In this document: in pieces, positions 26,749-36,303 of the stretch | Layout: the number at the start of each line of letters is the position of its first letter | Numbering within the stretch: the stretch's first letter is position 1 | The notes under the pieces: generated by a model | What the model saw: the letters and a program-made list of their open reading frames with translations, nothing else | The model's database searches: none | Told to the model about the DNA's origin: nothing | Translations under genes and position numbers: made by a program | DNA from: Nitrospira sp. | GTDB lineage: Bacteria; Nitrospirota; Nitrospiria; Nitrospirales; Nitrospiraceae | Assembly: GCA_030692565.1 (NCBI GenBank) | Contig: JAUYAO010000031.1 | Location: forward strand, 1-64,000 | DNA: 64,000 nt | Direction of reading: 5' to 3'

Positions 26749-27950
26749 CACGCATTTCCTTCTTCGGCGACGTCATGATGTGTGGCAGGGAGCAATGCGC
26801 CGATCCTCGGATGGACCACTGCTCCACCTCGCGTCACCAGCGTCTCGCGCGTGATCTCATCCGCCACATCCACGCGCAAGAAACCGTCTTTGCACAGATA
26901 GAGAAGGACATTGGCAAGATTCCTTCCATACATCTGGCTCGCGTGCATCGGCACCGTGCTCGGCAGATTGGTCGGTCCCAGCACGGTCACCCCCTGATGC
27001 ACCACTGCTTCATTTGGACGGGTCAGCTCACAGTTGCCGCCACGGTCAGCCGCCACATCCACAATGACCGAGCCCCGCGCCATTCGCGCCACCATGTCGG
27101 CCGTGATGAGCATCGGCGCTCGTTGGCCAGGAACCGCCGCGGTGGTCACGACGACATCGCTCGCGGTCACGATAGGAGTCAACAGTTCACGCTGCCTCCG
27201 ATAGATGGCCTCACCCAAGGTCTTGGCATAGCCGCCTGTCTCCTCGGCCTCGCCAACCTCGGCCAGCACCTCGACGGCCTTCGCTCCCAGACTCTGAATT
27301 TGGTCCTTCACTGCTGGACGCACATCGTAGGCCGAGACGGCTGCCCCCAAGCGACGTGCCGTGGCAATCGCCTGCAAGCCCGCTACGCCGGCGCCGATCA
27401 CGAGGACCCGCGCCGGTGGAATGGTTCCCGCCGCGGTTGTCAGCATCGGAAACAGCTTCGGCAGGCTGGCTGCCGCCAGCAGCACAGCCTTGTAGCCCAC
27501 GATGGTGGCGAGCGAGGAGAGCACATCCATGCTTTGCGCGCGGGCGAGCCGAGGCATCAGTTCCATGGCAAATACGGTTACGCCCCGCTTCGCCAACTCC
27601 AAGGCAGCCCGAGGTTGCACCAGGGGGTCGGCTAAGCCGATGACCGTGTGCTCGGGACGGAACAGGGGCAGATCGTGACGGCCTATGTCGGGATTGGCGC
27701 CCAGCGTTCTGACCTGGAGCAGGATCTCTGCCGAGGCGAACAGCTCAGAGCGATCTCTCGCCACTCGCGCGCCTTTTATCCGATACGCCTCATCTTCGAA
27801 TCCCGCAGCCTCTCCTGCTCCGGATTCAACCAGCACCTGCAAGCCGATCGTGGTGAGCAACGGCACGTGCGAAGGAATCAACGCCACCAGCGATTCCCCC
27901 GGATACGTTTCCTTCGGCACTCCAACGACGGCCTGCTTTGAATGCGTCAT
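26748..27950 (-). CDS. pntAA: NAD(P) transhydrogenase alpha subunit part 1 (NAD-binding)
   Basis: Soluble dI domain that binds NAD(H), homologous to alanine dehydrogenase. Starting at 27950 ([15 protein letters not shown]) it has 400 residues. It shows the N-terminal VGVPKETYPGESLVALIP and the Rossmann segment VLVIGAGVAGLQAIATARRLGA (about 165). MITADMVARMARGSVIVDVAADRGGNCE (about 270) is also conserved. Its ATG overlaps the hydB stop by four bases (ATGA), so the transhydrogenase is translationally coupled to a hydrogenase gene. Confidence 0.95.
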   Translation of the reverse strand: MTHSKQAVVGVPKETYPGESLVALIPSHVPLLTTIGLQVLVESGAGEAAGFEDEAYRIKGARVARDRSELFASAEILLQVRTLGANPDIGRHDLPLFRPEHTVIGLADPLVQPRAALELAKRGVTVFAMELMPRLARAQSMDVLSSLATIVGYKAVLLAAASLPKLFPMLTTAAGTIPPARVLVIGAGVAGLQAIATARRLGAAVSAYDVRPAVKDQIQSLGAKAVEVLAEVGEAEETGGYAKTLGEAIYRRQRELLTPIVTASDVVVTTAAVPGQRAPMLITADMVARMARGSVIVDVAADRGGNCELTRPNEAVVHQGVTVLGPTNLPSTVPMHASQMYGRNLANVLLYLCKDGFLRVDVADEITRETLVTRGGAVVHPRIGALLPATHHDVAEEGNA

Positions 27951-29095
27951 GCTTGGCTCGGCTTCTCCTTGGCCTGAGTCGAAGGCTTCAGTAGCGCCGG
28001 CAGCTCTACGGTCAGGTCGATCCCGACCGGGCACCAGGTGATGCACCGGCCACAGCCGACACAGCCGGAGGTCCCGAACTGATCGATCCACGACGCGAGT
28101 TTGTGCGTGAGCCACATGCGATAGCGGTCCTTGATCGTTGGGCGAACATTCTTGCCGTGAATATAACCGTGGTCCTGCGTGAAACAGGAATCCCACAATC
28201 TGGTGTGCTCAGCGCGTTGGTGCGTGAGGTCCGGCGTCTCCTCAACGGTATGACAGAAGCAGGTCGGGCAGACCATCGTGCAATTCCCGCAGGCCAGGCA
28301 TCGCGCCGCCACGTCGTCCCAGCGTGGATGCTCATGCGCATCATACAGAGCCTGTGGGAGCTGCGATCGGTCCAGGTGCCGCGTCTGGCTGCGGGCGCAG
28401 GCCCCAATCTGCTGTTCGGCCTCACGAACTTGTGTCGTCGAGGCCGGCGCAAGCGACAGCTCGCCCAGCACCTCCTCGCCCGCCGCACTGCCTGCTTCCA
28501 CGAGAAGCTCTTTGTCCAATTCGGTCAGCGCCAGATCGAAACCCGCTCGCGCGCGAGGACCTGTATCCATCGAGGCGCAGAAACAGGGGGCCAGCGCGCG
28601 AGTGCAGTTCACCGCAATCAGAAACAAGCCGTCACGGCGCGCGTGATAATAGGGATCCTGGTAGGCGTCGTTCAGAAAAATCTGATCCTGGATGGCCAGC
28701 CCGGCGAGATCACAGGCGCGCGCTCCTAGGATGGCAACTTTCTCTTGCTGAGGAAGCGTCGGGCGAGCGGAGAATCCGTTCGTGGTCCGTTCGATCCGGA
28801 GGAGCGGCTCGCGTGGGGCAAAGGTCAGAGGCTTGAGCGATTGCGGCCCGTGCACAACGCCGAACATTTGCCCTGAACCGGTGCTCTCTAGCCGATAGCG
28901 TCCCGGCTCCTGCACATCATGCCAGCCGATCGGCAGATCCGACACCTGCCGGATCGTGTCCCACAGGACCGCCCCATCACGCACCGTCGGACCTACGACG
29001 CGATAGCCCTTGTTATGCAACAGATCAATGAGCCGCTGTAACGACGACGTGAATAAGAGGACGGGGGACCGATCACCTGTCGGCTTGTTCTTCAT
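27947..29095 (-). CDS. hydB: Hydrogenase FeS subunit HydB (beta, group 3b type)
   Basis: Iron-sulfur subunit that links HydG to the hydrogenase dimer; in sulfhydrogenases it is also the candidate S0/polysulfide site. The 382-residue protein has [18 protein letters not shown] (about 130) and two C-terminal ferredoxin-type clusters, [14 protein letters not shown] (about 268) and [14 protein letters not shown] (about 353), plus extra cysteines in [20 protein letters not shown] sequence precedes the ATG. It is the first gene of the split hydBGDA set and lies 33 bases downstream of glgX. Confidence 0.92.
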   Translation of the reverse strand: MKNKPTGDRSPVLLFTSSLQRLIDLLHNKGYRVVGPTVRDGAVLWDTIRQVSDLPIGWHDVQEPGRYRLESTGSGQMFGVVHGPQSLKPLTFAPREPLLRIERTTNGFSARPTLPQQEKVAILGARACDLAGLAIQDQIFLNDAYQDPYYHARRDGLFLIAVNCTRALAPCFCASMDTGPRARAGFDLALTELDKELLVEAGSAAGEEVLGELSLAPASTTQVREAEQQIGACARSQTRHLDRSQLPQALYDAHEHPRWDDVAARCLACGNCTMVCPTCFCHTVEETPDLTHQRAEHTRLWDSCFTQDHGYIHGKNVRPTIKDRYRMWLTHKLASWIDQFGTSGCVGCGRCITWCPVGIDLTVELPALLKPSTQAKEKPSQA

Positions 29096-29128
29096 TCTGC
29101 TCCCTTCTGTGGAACCGGGCGGCTGCGG

Positions 29129-31195
29129 CTACACTTTTGAACGCAGCAACACGACGATGGACCGCGCGTTCACGAGATAGCGCTGAGCGGTCATCGGCAA
29201 TTCGGCGCCTGGTTCACAACAGTCCTGCGGGCTGTCGAGGCCCGTATCGATGACCCGCCTCCAGTGATTGGCTGGTCCGTCCTGGATGGTAAAGGCCAGA
29301 GCTTCCCAATACGCATTGATCATCACGTAGAGATCGTCGTCCTGCTGGGACGCCCCGTGCAGACAGAACGCCACGCTGTGCGAATGGTCTGAGAGATCGA
29401 CCGCCGGTCCGACCCCATACCAGCGGATGTCCTCACGCCAAAAGCGGCTGCGGCTGAGCGAGGGATGGGCTTTCCGGAACGCGATCATGTGCTGGAAGAA
29501 GCGAAAGATATCTTGGTTTTGCCGCAACCGGTTCCAATCCAGCCAAGTGGTCTCGTTGTCCTGATTGTACGGATTGCTGTTGCCTTGCTGGGTCTGCATG
29601 AACTCATCGCCGGCCCGCAACATGGGGGTGCCGTTTGACAGGAACAGCAGACAACAGAAATTCTTGACCTGCTGTTTGCGCAGTGCCTTGACCTCCGGCA
29701 AGGCATGCTCGTCTCCCTCCGTCCCGCAATTCCAACTATAATTGTCGGTCGGCCCATCGGTGTTCTGATGGCCGTTGGCCCAGTTCCGCTTATGGTTATA
29801 GGCTACGAGGTCGTACAGGGTAAACCCGTCGTGCGAGGTGATGTAATTGAGGCTTTGGAATGGGCGAAAGGCATGCAGGAGATCGTCCGGGAACAGATCA
29901 TCGCTGCCATACAGGCGGGACATGAGGGAGGGCACGAGGCCGGGATCTCCTTTCACGAACCGCCGGACCTCATCACGGAATCGGCCGTTCCACTGGGCCC
30001 ATCTCAGCGCAGGCAGGCTCCGTCCTAGCTGGTAGGCCCCCGCCGCATCCCAGGGTTCGGCAATCAGGCGGACGTCCGCCAGGTCGGGGTCGGACGCGAT
30101 GTCGGAGAACAGCGGAGGAATGTCCCAGTTCAGCGATCCGTCTTCGTTTCTGGCAAAGATCGACGCCAAATCGAACCGGAACCCATCGACATGCATGTCC
30201 TTGACCCAGTGCCGCATGCTGTCCAGGATCATCGTGCGGACATGGCGGTTCACACAGTTGAGGGTATTGCCGGTCCCGGAAAAATTCGCATAGGGAGCCC
30301 ACGGCTTGTCGGATATGAAATAGTAGGTGCTGTTGTCGATCCCTTTGAAGCTGTAGACCGGGCCGGCCTGGTTGCCTTCGACGGTGTGGTTGTAGACCAC
30401 GTCGAGCACCACTTCGATGTCCGCCTCGTGCAGCGCCTTCACCAGGGTGCGGAACTCACGGTCCTGATCACAGGTCGTCTTGCGCACCGCGTAGGCGTGA
30501 TGCGGGGCGAAGAAGTTCAGCGGCATATAGCCCCAGGCGTTTCCTTCCTGGGGGTCGTATTGAAAGACCGGCATCAACTCGACGACGGTGATTCCCAGTT
30601 CCTTCAAGTACGGGATCTTCTCCATCAGTCCAGCGTAGGTGCCCCGTCCGTCCCGACTCACCCCGGAATGAGGATGGTTGGTAAACGCCTTCACGTGCAG
30701 CTCATAGATGATCGCATCCGACTCGTGCCGTGGACGTTTGTCGCGCCCCCAGTCGAACACATCTTCGCATGAGCAGAGGAGTCCGAGGGGCGCCTTGCCG
30801 ACGTTGGAACCAGGCCCGATGGCCGCCTGCCGCTCGAAGGCCGGCGGGAAGAAGACCGCCCGAGCGTAGGGATCGAGGAGGACTTTCTGGGGATCGAAGT
30901 GGTGCCATTCGTATCGCCCGTTCGGTTCGGGTCCATCAATCCTGTAGGCATAGTACCGAGCCTCGTTCGTCAGATGCCTGGGAATGCGACAGTGCCAGAC
31001 TCGCCCGGATTTGTGTCGCAGATAGTCCAACTGGCAGGTGAACACGGGATGGATCACGTCGTCTTCCCGATATAGCAGCAACGTCACACGATCTGCATGC
31101 TTGGAGTACAAGGCGAAATTGTACGCCTGCTCCTCCGCAATCCAGGTCGTGCCTAACGGGAAGGAGGATCCTTCGGCGGAAGTCCAACGAGCCAT
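29129..31195 (-). CDS. glgX: Glycogen debranching enzyme GlgX (isoamylase type)
   Basis: Hydrolyses alpha-1,6 branches of (phosphorylase-trimmed) glycogen. The 688-residue protein has an N-terminal CBM48-like domain (FPLGTTWIAEEQAYNFALYSKHADRVTLLLY) and a GH13 barrel. Its catalytic motifs are VVLDVVYNHT, GFRFDLASIF (nucleophile Asp), LIAEPWDAAG (acid/base Glu) and NYITSHDGFT. It is the debranching partner of the glycogen phosphorylase encoded at 44.6-47.1 kb. Confidence 0.93.
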   Translation of the reverse strand: MARWTSAEGSSFPLGTTWIAEEQAYNFALYSKHADRVTLLLYREDDVIHPVFTCQLDYLRHKSGRVWHCRIPRHLTNEARYYAYRIDGPEPNGRYEWHHFDPQKVLLDPYARAVFFPPAFERQAAIGPGSNVGKAPLGLLCSCEDVFDWGRDKRPRHESDAIIYELHVKAFTNHPHSGVSRDGRGTYAGLMEKIPYLKELGITVVELMPVFQYDPQEGNAWGYMPLNFFAPHHAYAVRKTTCDQDREFRTLVKALHEADIEVVLDVVYNHTVEGNQAGPVYSFKGIDNSTYYFISDKPWAPYANFSGTGNTLNCVNRHVRTMILDSMRHWVKDMHVDGFRFDLASIFARNEDGSLNWDIPPLFSDIASDPDLADVRLIAEPWDAAGAYQLGRSLPALRWAQWNGRFRDEVRRFVKGDPGLVPSLMSRLYGSDDLFPDDLLHAFRPFQSLNYITSHDGFTLYDLVAYNHKRNWANGHQNTDGPTDNYSWNCGTEGDEHALPEVKALRKQQVKNFCCLLFLSNGTPMLRAGDEFMQTQQGNSNPYNQDNETTWLDWNRLRQNQDIFRFFQHMIAFRKAHPSLSRSRFWREDIRWYGVGPAVDLSDHSHSVAFCLHGASQQDDDLYVMINAYWEALAFTIQDGPANHWRRVIDTGLDSPQDCCEPGAELPMTAQRYLVNARSIVVLLRSKV

Positions 31196-31794
31196 CTCTC
31201 CCCTCCAAGACGCAAGACATCAATACAATGCGTGCCAGCAACCCACGATCTCATAGTTGGCCCGGAAGACCCACTCGCCACTAGAGATAGAGGAAGAACC
31301 ATTACGCCCACGAGTTGCCCAAGATGGACCCTGAACCCATCATGTAAATAAAACCCCAGGAGGGTTGCCCAGCTTACTTGCAGCAAGAGCAATACCTTGC
31401 TTGCTCAACCACTACAGGCCTGAGGCTTTCCGATGTTTCAGACGACGCCGCGGGCTCATTGTGCGATGAGAGGGACATTTAGCCACGGCGGATAACCGGC
31501 AGGCGGGGCAAAACGGCACACTACGGACCGTGCGCGGCTCGGAAGTCCGGATACTCCACCCTATTTATCCGTGCGATACGGATGTGACACAACATTCGCT
31601 TGCGCACATATCGCGCGAAGGTCACGACGCCTTCCTGCAGACTCCCGCAGTACAGAGCAGACCATCGTAGAACACTTCCTGCCGGCGCGGGACATCTTGA
31701 GACCGGCGGCATCACCGATGTCCCAATACCGTAGGGCGATCTCGATTAGAGCGGTGCATCGTTGCCGCCTCGGTAGTGTGACCCTGCTTCTCCG
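31196..31794. other. Gene-free interval between glgX and ppsA
   Basis: About 600 bases with no open frame I can support on either strand. A small hairpin, ATCCGT-GCGAT-ACGGAT, lies at 31567-31583. The interval should hold the ppsA terminator and the glgX promoter, but no U-tract hairpin or clear -35/-10 pair was recognised. Confidence 0.6.
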
Positions 31795-34212
31795 TTACCC
31801 GACCCGGTTACGTTCCAGCTCCAGCACGGCCAGCGTCGTCTTGACGATACTGTCCGAGTTCAGCGAGATACTGTCGATGCCTTGTTCGACGAGAAAACGC
31901 GCAAACTCCGGATAATCGCTCGGCGCCTGCCCACAGATCCCGATTTTTCGGCCCTTGGCCTTGGCTGCGCGAATCATACTTGCCACCAATTTCTTCACCG
32001 CCTCGTTTCGCTCGTCGAACAGGTGCGCCACGATCTCAGAATCGCGATCCACCCCGAGAACCAGCTGCGTGAGGTCATTCGATCCGATCGAGAACCCGTC
32101 GAAGATCTCCGCGAACTCTTCGGCGAGGACTACGTTGCTCGGAATCTCGCACATCACGTACACCTCGAGTCCATTGTCTCCGCGCTGTAGTCCATGGCGC
32201 TCCATTTCAGCCAGCACGCGGCGGCCCTCTTCGACCGTGCGGCAAAACGGCACCATGAGTTTCACGTTGGTCAGCCCCATGCCGTCCCGCACCTGCTTCA
32301 TGGCCCGGCATTCCAACGCAAACCCCTCGCGATAGCGCGGGTCGTAGTATCGTGACGCCCCGCGAAATCCCAGCATCGGGTTTTCTTCCTTGGGCTCATA
32401 CGCGCGGCCACCGATGAGATTTGCATACTCGTTGGTCTTAAAATCGCTGAGCCGGACGATCACCTCCTTCGGGTAGAAAGCAGCGGCGATCATCGCCACG
32501 CCCTGTGCCAGCTTATCCACGAAGAATTGAGGCTTGTTCATGTAGCCGGCGGTGATCCGCCCGATCTCGACCTTGAGCGCCTTATCCTCCAGCCGGTCAA
32601 AGTCGAGCAGCGCCAGGGGATGCACTTTTATATAGGTGCTGATAATGAACTCCTCCCTGGCCAACCCGACGCCATCGTTGGGAAGGAACGACAGTCCAAA
32701 GGCTTCTTGCGGGTTCCCGACATTCATCATGATTTTGGTCGTGGGCCTCCCGAGACCCTTCACATCCACCTTCTCGACATGAAACGGGAGCTCCCCTTCG
32801 TACACATAACCGTTATCGCCTTCCGCACAAGACACCGTGACGAGTTCTCCGTCGCGGAGCAGGCCAGTTCCCTGTTCTGTACCAACAATAGCCGGCAGGC
32901 CTAATTCGCGGCTGACGATCGCCGCATGACAAGTCCGCCCGCCGCGATTAGTGACGATCGCCGATGCGATTTTCATAATCGGCTCCCAGTCGGGGTCGGT
33001 CTTATCGGTGACCAGCACCTCGCCCGGCTTGAATTCCTGGATCTGCTGGACATTCTTGATCACGCGAACCGGGCCATGGCCGATCTTTTCGCCGACACTG
33101 CGTCCCGTGACCAACACCTTCCCCTTCTCCGTCAAGCGATACGTCTCCAGCGTATCGCGCGATTTGAGAGACTGAACCGTTTCCGGTCTGGCTTGGACGA
33201 TGAACAGTTCGCCCGTCAAACCGTCCTTGGCCCATTCCATGTCCATCGGGCTCGGAGAGCCCCGCTTCGCGCTGTAATGGTCTTCGATCACGCAGGCCCA
33301 GCGGGCGAGGGTGAGAATGTCGTCGTCTGTCACAGCAAATGTCGACTGGTCGGCCTGGGGCACCGGCACGTTTTTCACCATCTTGCCGCCGCCGACATCG
33401 TAGATAAGCTTCAACTCCTTCGTCCCGAGCATTTTCTGGATGATCGGTCGATAGCCCTGCTTGAGCGTCGGCTTGAACACATAGTATTCATCGGGGTTCA
33501 CGGTCCCCTGCACGACGTTTTCACCAAGGCCATAGGCTGCATTGATCAAGACCGCGTCGCGAAAGCCGGTTTCCGTATCGATGGAAAACATCACGCCCGA
33601 GGTCGCCAGATCCGACCGCACCATCCGCTGCACGCCGATCGAGAGGGCGATCTTGAGATGGTCGAAGCCTTTGTCGGCCCGATAGGAAATGGCCCGATCG
33701 GTAAAGAGTGAGGCGAAGCAGCGCTTGCAATGCTCCAGCAGAGACAGATGACCCTGAACGTTGAGATACGTCTCCTGTTGTCCGGCGAAACTCGCATCCG
33801 GCAAATCTTCCGCAGTCGCGCTGCTGCGCACTGCCACGTCTACCGGCTCCGGCTGTCCTTGGCTCAGCCGGTTGTAGGCATCGGTGATTGCATCCGCGAG
33901 CTCGAACGGGAGCCTTTCACCGAGAACGGCCTGCCGCACCTGCTTGCCCCTCTTTCGGAGATTCGCCAAATCGTGCGTATTCAAATCTTTGAGAATCGAC
34001 TGGATCACGGCATCGAGCTTCGCCTCGTTCAGGAAGAGCCGATAGGCCTCGGCCGTGACGGCAAAGCCGTTGGGCACCTTCACACCCTTGGCGGCCAGCT
34101 CCCGATACATTTCCCCCAACGACGCGTTTTTCCCGCCGACCGACGGCACATCCTCGATGCCGAGCTCCTCGAACCATTTCACCAACGGCACATCCCGCAC
34201 GACCGAACCCAT
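31795..34212 (-). CDS. ppsA: Phosphoenolpyruvate synthase
   Basis: Converts pyruvate and ATP to PEP, AMP and phosphate, the gluconeogenic step that follows pyruvate formation by 2-oxoacid oxidoreductases such as the one at 59-64 kb. The start at 34212 is chosen for its AGGAGG site; it gives 805 residues. An N-terminal ATP-grasp domain (GGKNASLGEMYREL, VAVRSSATAEDLPDASFAGQQET) precedes the phosphohistidine domain (GGRTCHAAIVSRELGLPAIVG, about 415). A C-terminal PEP-binding TIM barrel follows, with GFSIGSNDLTQLVLGVDRDS and KIGICGQAPSDYPEFARFL. Confidence 0.96.
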   Translation of the reverse strand: MGSVVRDVPLVKWFEELGIEDVPSVGGKNASLGEMYRELAAKGVKVPNGFAVTAEAYRLFLNEAKLDAVIQSILKDLNTHDLANLRKRGKQVRQAVLGERLPFELADAITDAYNRLSQGQPEPVDVAVRSSATAEDLPDASFAGQQETYLNVQGHLSLLEHCKRCFASLFTDRAISYRADKGFDHLKIALSIGVQRMVRSDLATSGVMFSIDTETGFRDAVLINAAYGLGENVVQGTVNPDEYYVFKPTLKQGYRPIIQKMLGTKELKLIYDVGGGKMVKNVPVPQADQSTFAVTDDDILTLARWACVIEDHYSAKRGSPSPMDMEWAKDGLTGELFIVQARPETVQSLKSRDTLETYRLTEKGKVLVTGRSVGEKIGHGPVRVIKNVQQIQEFKPGEVLVTDKTDPDWEPIMKIASAIVTNRGGRTCHAAIVSRELGLPAIVGTEQGTGLLRDGELVTVSCAEGDNGYVYEGELPFHVEKVDVKGLGRPTTKIMMNVGNPQEAFGLSFLPNDGVGLAREEFIISTYIKVHPLALLDFDRLEDKALKVEIGRITAGYMNKPQFFVDKLAQGVAMIAAAFYPKEVIVRLSDFKTNEYANLIGGRAYEPKEENPMLGFRGASRYYDPRYREGFALECRAMKQVRDGMGLTNVKLMVPFCRTVEEGRRVLAEMERHGLQRGDNGLEVYVMCEIPSNVVLAEEFAEIFDGFSIGSNDLTQLVLGVDRDSEIVAHLFDERNEAVKKLVASMIRAAKAKGRKIGICGQAPSDYPEFARFLVEQGIDSISLNSDSIVKTTLAVLELERNRVG

Positions 34213-34374
34213 AGGTTCCTCCTCTATCGACACAAGGACAGACCGGCCACTCAGACTGCTCTCCGGTTTATCTCTTCATTCATTAATATAGCCGCGGTCC
34301 TCCTCCTTTTTCGCGCGGGCCGCCGGCTCTTCGTCTATTCCCTCGATGGCGTCGCGCAGGGAGGTATCCGCGTA

Positions 34375-34512
34375 CTAACGTGCTCGCGCCATCTGCGCCG
34401 TCAATCGAGCAGGCGGCAGATTCTTGATCTCCAACGACAACCTAGCCTGAATCAGCGCGAATTCCATGGCGGCAAACGGCGGGCGGCCTTGGACTCGAAT
34501 CACTGCCGTCAC
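34375..34512 (-). CDS. Small 45-residue protein downstream of nhaA (putative)
   Basis: A GTG at 34512 lies nine bases after the nhaA stop and is preceded by AAGGAGG at good spacing. The frame encodes 45 residues, begins MTAVIRVQGRPPFAAMEFAL and ends in TAG. It has one amphipathic or weakly hydrophobic stretch and no recognised family. The strong ribosome-binding site is the main support. The 160 bases on to ppsA hold nothing else evident. Confidence 0.4.
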   Translation of the reverse strand: MTAVIRVQGRPPFAAMEFALIQARLSLEIKNLPPARLTAQMARAR

Positions 34513-34521
34513 CCGTCCTCC

Positions 34522-35826
34522 TTATTCCGGTTGAATGCGCCGCAACAACAGCCACCCGATCGATCCCGCAACAGTCGAGGCCACCAGGATGCCCACCTTA
34601 GCCGACAGCAACGATGGTCCATGGGTGAACACCAAACCGGTGATAAAGAGCGACATGGTGAATCCGATCCCGGCGAGACAGCCGACGGCCCAGAGGTGGG
34701 GCCAGGATACGCCGGAAGGCAAGGCGGCGAGACCTCCACGTATCACGAGCCAGGACGAGAGCACGATGCCGATGGGTTTTCCCGCGAGCAACCCGAGAAT
34801 GACCCCCAGCGCCACCGGATTGATCAGCATCGCGCCGATGTCCGCATCGAGCGTGATCCCGGCATTGGCCAGGGCGAAGACCGGCATGACGACGACCGTC
34901 ACCCAGGGATGCAGCGCCTGCTCCAATTGCTGCAGGGGCGTTTCCGCATGCTGCACAGCGATTTTGATATGATTGGCGATCCGATGCCGCTCCTGATTGG
35001 CCAATTGGGGCTTCCCAGGAGACATCGCCTGCTCAAACCGTTCGAGGAGGGCTTTGCCTCTCGAAAGGAATTCGCGCCCGGTCAGCCGCGTCCGTGCGGG
35101 AATCGTCGTCGAGGCGATCACACCGGCAATTGTGGCATGCACCCCCGACAAGAGGAACGCCAGCCAGAGTCCGCCGATCCCCAGGGCCGAGTATACCAAG
35201 GGATGCCGCACGCCCGCGATGTTGGCGGCAATCAACAGCACAAGGAACACTCCGCCGATGGCGAGGTTGCCCCATGAAATCGTCGACGTGTAAAACAGTG
35301 CAATGGCCAGCGCGGTCAAGAAGACTTTCAAGGCCACCGGAACCCGGCTGCCGAGCAAGGCAAGAATCCCGAGCGCGAAGGCAATGTCGGTGGCCATCGG
35401 AATGCCCCATCCCGGCGCGCCCGATCCGGCCATATTCACGACCGAGTAGAGGGCTGCCGGAAGCATCGCACCGCCGAACGCCGCTACCAACGGAAGGGCG
35501 GCCCGCTGGAACGACGCCAATTCTCCCACCAGGATTTCCCGCTTAATCTCCAACCCGATGACAAAGAAGAACATCGCCATCAATCCGTCGTTGATCCACT
35601 CCAACAATGTTTCCGTCAGCGCATGGGACCCCACCACCAGGCTGACAGGCATGTTCCAAAATTCCGTATAAGAGTCGGCCCACGGGGAATTAGCCCAGAT
35701 CATTGCCACGACCGTGGCCGCCAGCAAGAGCGCCCCACCGGTCGATTCCGCATGAATAAAGGTTTGAAAAGGTTCCACTACCGGCTGAATACGCGGCTGA
35801 TTGTCGGACACCGGCTGTTCCATCAT
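34522..35826 (-). CDS. nhaA: Na+/H+ antiporter NhaA
   Basis: Exchanges cytoplasmic Na+ for external H+. The start at 35826 (MMEQPVSDNQ) gives 434 residues, whose core begins FIHAESTGGALLLAATVVAMIWANSPW. Family features are the FFFVIGLEIKREILVGEL loop and the ion-binding aspartate pair region GWGIPMATDIAFALGILALLG (about 135). The assisting helices include WPHLWAVGCLAGIGFTMSLFI. A 240-base leader with strong hairpins precedes it. With NQR and the N-ATPase it forms a sodium-handling set. Confidence 0.95.
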   Translation of the reverse strand: MMEQPVSDNQPRIQPVVEPFQTFIHAESTGGALLLAATVVAMIWANSPWADSYTEFWNMPVSLVVGSHALTETLLEWINDGLMAMFFFVIGLEIKREILVGELASFQRAALPLVAAFGGAMLPAALYSVVNMAGSGAPGWGIPMATDIAFALGILALLGSRVPVALKVFLTALAIALFYTSTISWGNLAIGGVFLVLLIAANIAGVRHPLVYSALGIGGLWLAFLLSGVHATIAGVIASTTIPARTRLTGREFLSRGKALLERFEQAMSPGKPQLANQERHRIANHIKIAVQHAETPLQQLEQALHPWVTVVVMPVFALANAGITLDADIGAMLINPVALGVILGLLAGKPIGIVLSSWLVIRGGLAALPSGVSWPHLWAVGCLAGIGFTMSLFITGLVFTHGPSLLSAKVGILVASTVAGSIGWLLLRRIQPE

Positions 35827-35870
35827 GGTCTGCGCCCTTGACGAAGTTCGCGCCCATTTTCCTGACGGAC

Positions 35871-35902
35871 CCGCCTTGGGCGGCTGCCGTGGGCAAACGG
35901 CA
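35871..35902 (-). promoter_or_regulatory. Structured leader upstream of nhaA
   Basis: Two adjacent hairpins lie about 45-75 bases before the nhaA start: CCGCC/GGCGG at 35871-35883 with a three-base loop and TGCCGT/ACGGCA at 35885-35902 with a six-base loop. A TATAAAT-like box on the minus strand near 36069-36075 could start a leader of roughly 240 bases. The interval 35827-36303 has no supported gene. Whether the leader is a ligand-binding RNA cannot be told by eye. Confidence 0.35.
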
Positions 35903-36303
35903 CAACCTGGGCTGCTCACCGTCGTGCAGAAAAGTGACACGCCTTGGAGAGACCGGCCCTCATTCCAGACATTCCCTACACCCATGGTCCCGGCCTCGGT
36001 CTTGGTTGCGACTTCGCCCTGGTTGCCGACGGACACCGGATTCTTCAGGAATGCCCTGTAGACCGTCATTTATAGCACACCCGGGGCGCTCATCGATTCA
36101 TACACGAGGAAGAGAATCGCCGGCGCCCATCCTCCCCTGGCACTGGAGACACGGAGCTGTATCGATCCCTCCACCGCGATCGGGATGCCCCTCCCCGTCC
36201 TGTACCGGGGGCCAAGAACTCGATCGTCCGATGGGGCGCACGGCCATGATGATGCCAAGATTCTTGAGCATGACTTCATCCGTGTCTATCAGTCTGATTC
36301 CTG

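Noticed and set aside
31567-31583. Hairpin between glgX and ppsA considered as a terminator
   Set aside because: The stem is only six base pairs with no T-run on either strand.
34375-34512. Small ORF considered as a cytochrome P450 C-terminal fragment
   Set aside because: The FAAMEFALIQARL stretch is only loosely similar to the P450 helix after the haem cysteine, and no cysteine or upstream P450 sequence exists.
33730-35277. Plus-strand 515-codon frame across ppsA and nhaA
   Set aside because: Antisense to two well-supported genes and of shadow-like composition.
36070-36279. 69-codon minus-strand frame between nhaA and the Usp gene
   Set aside because: No ribosome-binding site and atypical composition; it overlaps the probable nhaA promoter/leader region.
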